DNA from: Halicephalobus mephisto
Taxonomy: Eukaryota > Nematoda > Chromadorea > Rhabditida > Panagrolaimidae
Assembly: GCA_009193035.1 (NCBI GenBank)
Contig: SWDT01000308.1
Coordinates: 1-14,430, forward strand
DNA: 14,430 bases
Reading direction: 5' to 3'
Part shown: positions 10,846-14,430 of the stretch, one piece after another
How positions within the stretch are numbered: the stretch's first letter is position 1
How the letters are laid out: each line of letters opens with the position of its first letter
Made by a program: the position numbers and the translations under genes
Notes under the pieces: generated by a model
The model's database searches: none
What the model saw: only the letters and a program-made list of their open reading frames with translations
What the model was told of the DNA's origin: nothing

Positions 10846-12472
10846 ATGAGATCGATTATATTTCTTTTAGTTTTATTCGATTGTGTAAAAACACAACTAA
10901 TTATTTGCACTGATACTTCGCCGAAACAATATTTTAACTTCCCAAAATTACCAAAATGTAATTTTAGTTACAAAAATAAGACAACAATTAAACGATTTGA
11001 AGTTTTTAAGCCAAACACTATTGAATTCATTTCGAATGCATATTTGTGTAAAAAGATTGTAACTGAAGTTTCGATGTATACCGATTTATCCGGATATGAA
11101 CACCTCGTAGAAAAAGAAGTCAATAACAAAGAAATTAGTCCAAAAGAATGTGAAGAAATGATGAAAAATAAGTATTGTAAATTTGGTACTTTGGAAAAAG
11201 GAGAACATTCATATCATACTAATAATAAAGTCACAAATGAATATCCAAATAGATTTACAAGTCTATTCAGAGCTAAGCACTATTTGAAAGAGAACTGTTT
11301 TTTAATTGAGACTAAAGTCTTCTCACATTACAATCAAGAACGTCCTGTTAACACCTTAGCCGATATGAATAAATGTAAGTATTTAAAAGGCAGATGTCAA
11401 ATTAAGCCAAATGAAGTAATGATCTGGGAAGTTAACAAAAAATAAAGTTGTAAATTCATTTCTATGGGAATTTTTGATGGCTATTTGAATGATAACTTTT
11501 GGATTAATCATGATAATCAAATTGCACTGAATTTACTAAACAAGTATTCATATGCTTGTGATGATGAATTACAATTAACTTCAGAAGGCTATGCATTGAA
11601 AATACCTCCAAATCGTGGTAAAAGAGAAGTTGAAACCTTCCAAGAAGCTAGAGAATTACAATATTTAGAAAATCACTTCGAAAGCATCTAAATCTTACAA
11701 TTAAGACCTTCTGTCGAATGCATAATGACCACAATGAATTTTTAGAGATCTTATTGAAAGAAAATCCAAAAAAAATTCATTCAAAAGGCTTTAAGTCATA
11801 GTGCAATTGATGTTAAGGTGATCAATAATACTATAATTGAAGTCACTTTTTGCAAAGAAATTAACAATAATTTGATTGAATTCACTGGTTTAAAAGACTT
11901 TAAGGGCCATATCCCCATCAAAATTAAAACATAGCGATAAAATTTGGTACATGAAAGATAATGTAATTACGGATGATGTTGAACAAATTAATCAAGTCAA
12001 CTCACCATTTAGTTTAGAAGTTATTAAATTAAATCAAAATTATGATTTGCAATTCTTGAATGATAAGTTAGTTTTGAAAGAACATATCTTCAACAATAGA
12101 ACTAATATCGAAGAAGAGTTGCTAACTGAAATGAAACAAATTTCAAACGTTGGAATAGAACTAAAAGAAAATGAACAAAACTCAATGATTCCTCATGAAA
12201 TTATTGAAGATTTGGATAGTTTCTTTGAATCATATTGGTTAAAATATTGGAGAATTTATGTAACAGTTGATGTGACTCTGGTTTATATCTTTATTGTGAG
12301 ATCTTTAATTTATATAGTTTCACCGTATTTTATGGTGAACAAGAATCGTCGACTAATTCCAATTGAACCAGTTACCTATCAAGTAAACAGTGAAAAAATT
12401 AAATTTAATCCAATTAAAAGAAAAATAAATTCAACTGAGTTCCCCTCTATTACTTTATTAGATCAAGAGTAA
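10846..12472 (+). pseudogene. Envelope (fusion) glycoprotein-like pseudogene
   Basis: The ATG at 10846 is followed by a signal peptide (residues 1-17, hydrophobic IIFLLVLF). The ectodomain has regularly spaced cysteines (21, 38, 68, 102, 111, 151, 177, 184), sequons at residues 39 and 44, and ISPKEC and IW motifs. TAA at 11443-11445 interrupts the frame, which continues unshifted to 11691. RGKR at 11614-11625 fits a furin cleavage site. Frameshifts near 11690, 11785 and 11935 link further pieces: a segment with TFCRMHND and LKENPKK, a segment with VTFCKEI, then the last frame. The end has a membrane helix (about 12251-12325) and a basic tail starting KNRR. The full span is about 540 codons, a type I membrane glycoprotein. 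The cysteine and IW layout recalls glycoproteins of mononegavirus/chuvirus type and the env genes of some nematode and insect LTR elements; that family link is from memory and tentative. It lies between the two capsid-type genes in the same compositional block. Confidence 0.6.
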
Positions 12473-12488
12473 AAATTTTGAACTAATA

Positions 12489-12754
12489 ATGTCACTAGTA
12501 ATTTTTGATGGTAATACTAAAAATTATACTCTCTTGAATAAAAAAGATGAGTGAAAGTTGATTTGATTAAAGTTCAAACCGATGATAATAATAAATTACC
12601 CATTCCTAAACAAACTATGCCTAAAACATCTAGAAAAAGTAAAAAATTAACAAAAAAGAATCGAGAGTTTTTAAACTCATCATTGACCAAAGACTCAAAT
12701 GTTAAAAATTTAACAAAAGAAAATGAAAACTTTTTGGATACATTAAAGAACTAA
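12489..12754 (+). pseudogene. Small lysine-rich protein ORF, frame-shifted, with duplicated C-terminal motif
   Basis: ATG at 12489 opens a 21-codon frame (MSLVIFDGN...) ending at TGA 12552-12554. The +2 frame from about 12551 continues to TAA at 12752-12754, so one indel near 12550 splits a protein of about 88 residues. The middle is lysine-rich (SRKSKKLTKKN), suggesting nucleic-acid binding or nuclear targeting. LTKKNREFLN (12647-12676) is echoed by LTKENENFLD (12710-12739), offset by 21 codons, a tandem duplication. I recall small proteins with a similar lysine-rich, FL-containing end in this class of invertebrate elements, but the function is unknown to me. It starts 16 bases after the glycoprotein stop and ends 10 bases from the convergent penton-like gene. 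A role in genome condensation or capsid assembly is a guess. Confidence 0.5.
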
Positions 12755-12764
12755 AAAGATGAAA

Positions 12765-13494
12765 TTATAAAAATATTTTAGTTATTTTTTTTAATTCTAT
12801 CATATTCAATTTAACCAATAGATTAATGTTATCAAATTCAATTAAATTGTTATTAATATCTACTAATTTTAGAATTATTTTATTTGGTCTGCTTACTACT
12901 TTATGATAAATAATTTGTCTTGGTTCTATACTAATTAGTGGGTTAAGTCTAAACTTATAAATCGAATTCACTTTTTTATTATTGATATATGAGTCATCTA
13001 GTAAATTACACCAAATAAAAACATGATCAATAGCTTGAGTTAAAACTATTTTCAGAAACATGTTTACCGTGTGTTAAAATTTGGCCACCAAATCCGAAAA
13101 CATTAGCTAGTATATTTTGTTTGCTAAAGTCAATCGAATATGCACTTTTTATGATATCAATATTAACCTTATTATCGTTTAAACTTGCTTTGAAAAAGCC
13201 TTGATCATTTTGAAGCAATTCATTAATTGTCATGATTAGTTCACTAAAATCATATTTAGCATTCGGAATATTTATATCCTTTTCTTCTCTAACTGGATTA
13301 TTATTTTGATCAACTCCATTAACAATGTAATAAAATTTGTTATTTGTAAAATTTATATTTATTTTCTTGTTAATTTACAATGTTCCATCCAATTTTACTA
13401 ACCCAATTTCATAGTTCTTGTCTAAAAACTCTTGTGGAAATGCGTATTCAAAGGTGGATTCACCGGAAGTCAAATTCAAATTGAAGTAGACCAT
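12765..13494 (-). pseudogene. Minor-capsid (penton)-like protein pseudogene
   Basis: The start ATG is at 13494-13492. TAA at 13377-13375 replaces codon 40, and the same frame continues to TGA at 13029-13027. A frameshift near 13050 passes to a second frame that ends at 12765. The whole is about 243 codons, near the usual size of this family. Features include KFYYIVNGVD, IPNAKYDFSEL, AYSIDFSKQNILANVFGF, then DSYINNKKVNSIYKF and IIYHKVVSRPNKIILKLVD, a beta-rich pattern. It matches the small protein found with 'F54H12.2-like' capsid genes in invertebrate Polinton-type elements and taken to be the single-jelly-roll penton (family knowledge, recalled). It is transcribed against the other three genes and ends 10 bases from the small ORF. 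Disabled by at least one stop and one frameshift. Confidence 0.65.
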
Positions 13495-13765
13495 TTATGA
13501 GGATGAAAATTTCAATTCTTGTCGGAAATAGAAAATATGACAAAAACAAAAAAGATTGAAAAAGTAACAAAAAAACACTTCTGCCAAAACAATTTTTGTT
13601 AAAAACTCAAGACTCCCCCAAGTTTATTTTTACTATACCTTTTACTTTGTTCAATTAGACCTCTCTATGCCTTGCAAGTTGTGATTACGTAGCGAATCAT
13701 CGCATCGCCGGAACATCAACACCATCAGCCGACCCCTTGGCCATACATCCTTTTGATAGTTAAAT
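13495..13765. other. Flank of the virus-like block, no gene seen
   Basis: AT-rich, A/T-run-rich sequence to about 13640 gives way to mid-GC DNA. I see no open frame of note, no terminal inverted repeat matching the left side of the block, and no target-site duplication. The composition change near 13640 may mark the end of the virus-like DNA. Confidence 0.4.
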
Positions 13766-13983
13766 CCACCGATTTTCCCATAAAGCCACGGATAAAAGAA
13801 TGTATTTCCTAGGGTTGTAATCTCCCCGTGAATTTTTAAATTCGGGAATATTCCCTGGAAATTTTCAACGTAAAATCAAAAAATGAAGTGAAATTTCGAA
13901 ATTCCTCAGGAATTTTCCCGAACATTGCCATTTTGTGACAACCCTAGTATTTCCTCAGGTTTTCCACCAGGGAAAATCGGTGG
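13766..13983. repeat. 14-bp inverted repeat surrounding the MITE
   Basis: CCACCGATTTTCCC at 13766-13779 is the exact reverse complement of GGGAAAATCGGTGG at 13970-13983. Leaving out the MITE and one target-site copy (145 bases), the arms would have been about 45 bases apart, so a hairpin-like structure existed before the MITE landed. A further short hairpin (TTTCCACC / GGTGGAAA) overlaps the right arm at about 13961-13986. This may be an older foldback element. No duplication flanking it was found. Confidence 0.55.
13810..13946. mobile_element. 137-bp hAT-type MITE with 8-bp TSD
   Basis: The element starts TAGGGTTGT and ends ACAACCCTA, perfect 9-bp terminal inverted repeats. Subterminal TTCGGGAA motifs lie in opposite orientation inside. 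It is flanked by identical 8-bp direct repeats GTATTTCC at 13802-13809 and 13947-13954. An 8-bp duplication and TAGGG-type ends are the hallmark of hAT transposons, and at 137 bp without coding capacity it is a non-autonomous MITE. A perfect TSD suggests a fairly recent insertion, or at least one more recent than the decay of the neighbouring virus-like genes. Confidence 0.85.
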
Positions 13984-14128
13984 AAATGCCCCAATTGTTG
14001 TGCTTGAACCTCTAGAATGAATCTCACGTAACCTCATCAAAAGTGACACAAGCACGCATATAGCCGAAAAGCTCTTCGTTGGAGTTTCTTCACTCTATAT
14101 ATATACAATGGATTTTTTTTCATTCATG
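13984..14128. other. Short gap with TA microsatellite
   Basis: This holds a short (TA)n run at about 14096-14105 and an A/T run at 14112-14120. On the minus strand these directly follow the retrotransposon stop codon, so they may be its 3' trailer and terminal repeat. Nothing else is seen. Confidence 0.4.
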
Positions 14129-14430
14129 CTAAACAGCATATTGGGCAACAATTATTCTCCAATTTTCCCGGTCCCGGGCGAGTGTTTCAGCTTCTTCCCA
14201 TGTCATGTCCAGTGTCTTCAGGTCTTGGGCGAAGGTTCTTCTCCATGTCGTCTTAGGGCGTCTGGAGGGGTCCATTTCATTGCGACTTTGGGGATTCAGC
14301 TGTCCTCCATGCGTAAAATATGTCCAGCTAGCTGTAGCCTTCGTCGTGCAACTACGTTATGGAGTTTATCTGCGCCGCTCCTCCGCAAGACTTCTTCGTT
14401 GGTTCTATGTTCCGTGTATCGGATCTTGAG
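14129..14430 (-). pseudogene. Non-LTR retrotransposon (LINE) reverse-transcriptase ORF, degenerate 3' end
   Basis: Minus-strand translation from the window edge gives YTEHRTNEEVLRR, then RRRLQLAGHILRMED and KVAMKWTPP, and in a second frame RPKTTWRRTFAQDL and MTWEEAETLARDRENW, ending at TAG (14131-14129). This order (LRR...LQ.AGH..RM, basic GRPK.TW, W..A...DR..WR) is the well-known C-terminal tail after the reverse-transcriptase domain of many animal LINEs. A TGA at 14298-14296 replaces an expected arginine, and a small deletion near 14261 removes the glycine/lysine-rich linker and shifts the frame. The 5' part lies beyond the window. The clade (CR1, RTE or Jockey-like) cannot be settled from this tail. 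It is a dead copy. Confidence 0.82.

Larger units (their letters stand above)
9396..13494. mobile_element. Structural-gene remnant of a Polinton/Maverick-like virus transposon
   Basis: Four compact, AT-rich broken genes lie nearly end to end: capsid-like (+), envelope-glycoprotein-like (+), small basic ORF (+) and penton-like (-). Gaps between them are 10 to 22 bases, as in a viral genome rather than a host locus. The capsid and penton families are recognised from the 'F54H12.2-like' proteins spread through invertebrate genomes. The C. elegans namesake sits beside an integrase-domain gene, F54H12.3, in what is regarded as a Maverick relic (recalled, not searched). No terminal inverted repeats, polymerase B, integrase, FtsK-type ATPase or adenovirus-type protease is visible, so the segment is truncated at both ends or separated from the rest. 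All genes are disabled. Confidence 0.72.

Noticed and set aside
9396..13494. Alternative genetic code (TGA as Trp, TAA as Gln/Lys) explaining the in-frame stops
   Set aside because: The genes also have several one-base frameshifts and a 223-bp insertion, which recoding cannot explain; decay is simpler.
9396..13494. LTR retrotransposon with env
   Set aside because: No gag, protease, reverse transcriptase, integrase or LTRs; the neighbours of the glycoprotein are capsid and penton-like genes of the Polinton type.
14205..14429. 74-codon open frame on + at the right edge
   Set aside because: It is the antisense shadow of the LINE reverse-transcriptase tail on the minus strand.
1..14430. CRISPR arrays, rRNA, bacterial operons
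   Set aside because: No regularly spaced repeats, no rRNA core motifs and no bacterial gene pattern were found.

Overview
The window looks like repeat-rich chromosomal DNA of an invertebrate animal. The evidence is the mix of relics: a decayed Polinton/Maverick-like virus transposon segment, a small hAT-type MITE with a perfect target-site duplication, and the broken 3' end of a non-LTR retrotransposon. I see no bacterial gene, no intact gene of any kind, and no rRNA. I cannot name the species from sequence alone.

Layout. Positions 1 to about 8,460 are mid-GC sequence with no recognisable gene. The longest open frame is 151 codons, which is close to what chance would give. The only local signals are a 12-bp perfect hairpin (5426-5474), an AT-richer patch with coding-like minus-strand frames (about 5851-6180) and a degenerate tRNA-Gln-like segment (about 6877-6970). 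Positions 8,460-9,395 turn AT-rich and carry intron-like signals, but no reading frame stays open across the proposed exons. Positions 9396-13494 are the core of the window: a compact, very AT-rich block of four broken genes. Positions 13,495-14,430 are host DNA with a MITE nested inside an older inverted repeat, then the LINE end.

The 9396-13494 block reads: (1) a capsid-like pseudogene on +, of the invertebrate family often annotated 'F54H12.2-like'; (2) an envelope-glycoprotein-like pseudogene on +, with signal peptide, RGKR cleavage motif, membrane anchor and short tail; (3) a small lysine-rich ORF on + with a duplicated motif at its end; (4) a minor-capsid (penton)-like pseudogene on -, convergent with the small ORF. 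If all were intact, they would encode an enveloped icosahedral particle: two capsid proteins plus a surface glycoprotein. Every gene carries stops or frameshifts, so this is a fossil. No polymerase, integrase, packaging ATPase or protease is visible, so only the structural module is present.

The capsid pseudogene is also interrupted by a 223-bp insertion (one 8-bp target copy included). Its 8-bp direct repeats (TTTCAAGA) and exact frame arithmetic show that it is a later insertion. Its minus strand looks like a retroposed transcript end (stop, AATAAA, A-run). The most interesting point is an RNA-virus/retroelement-style envelope glycoprotein lying inside a Polinton-like capsid cassette.
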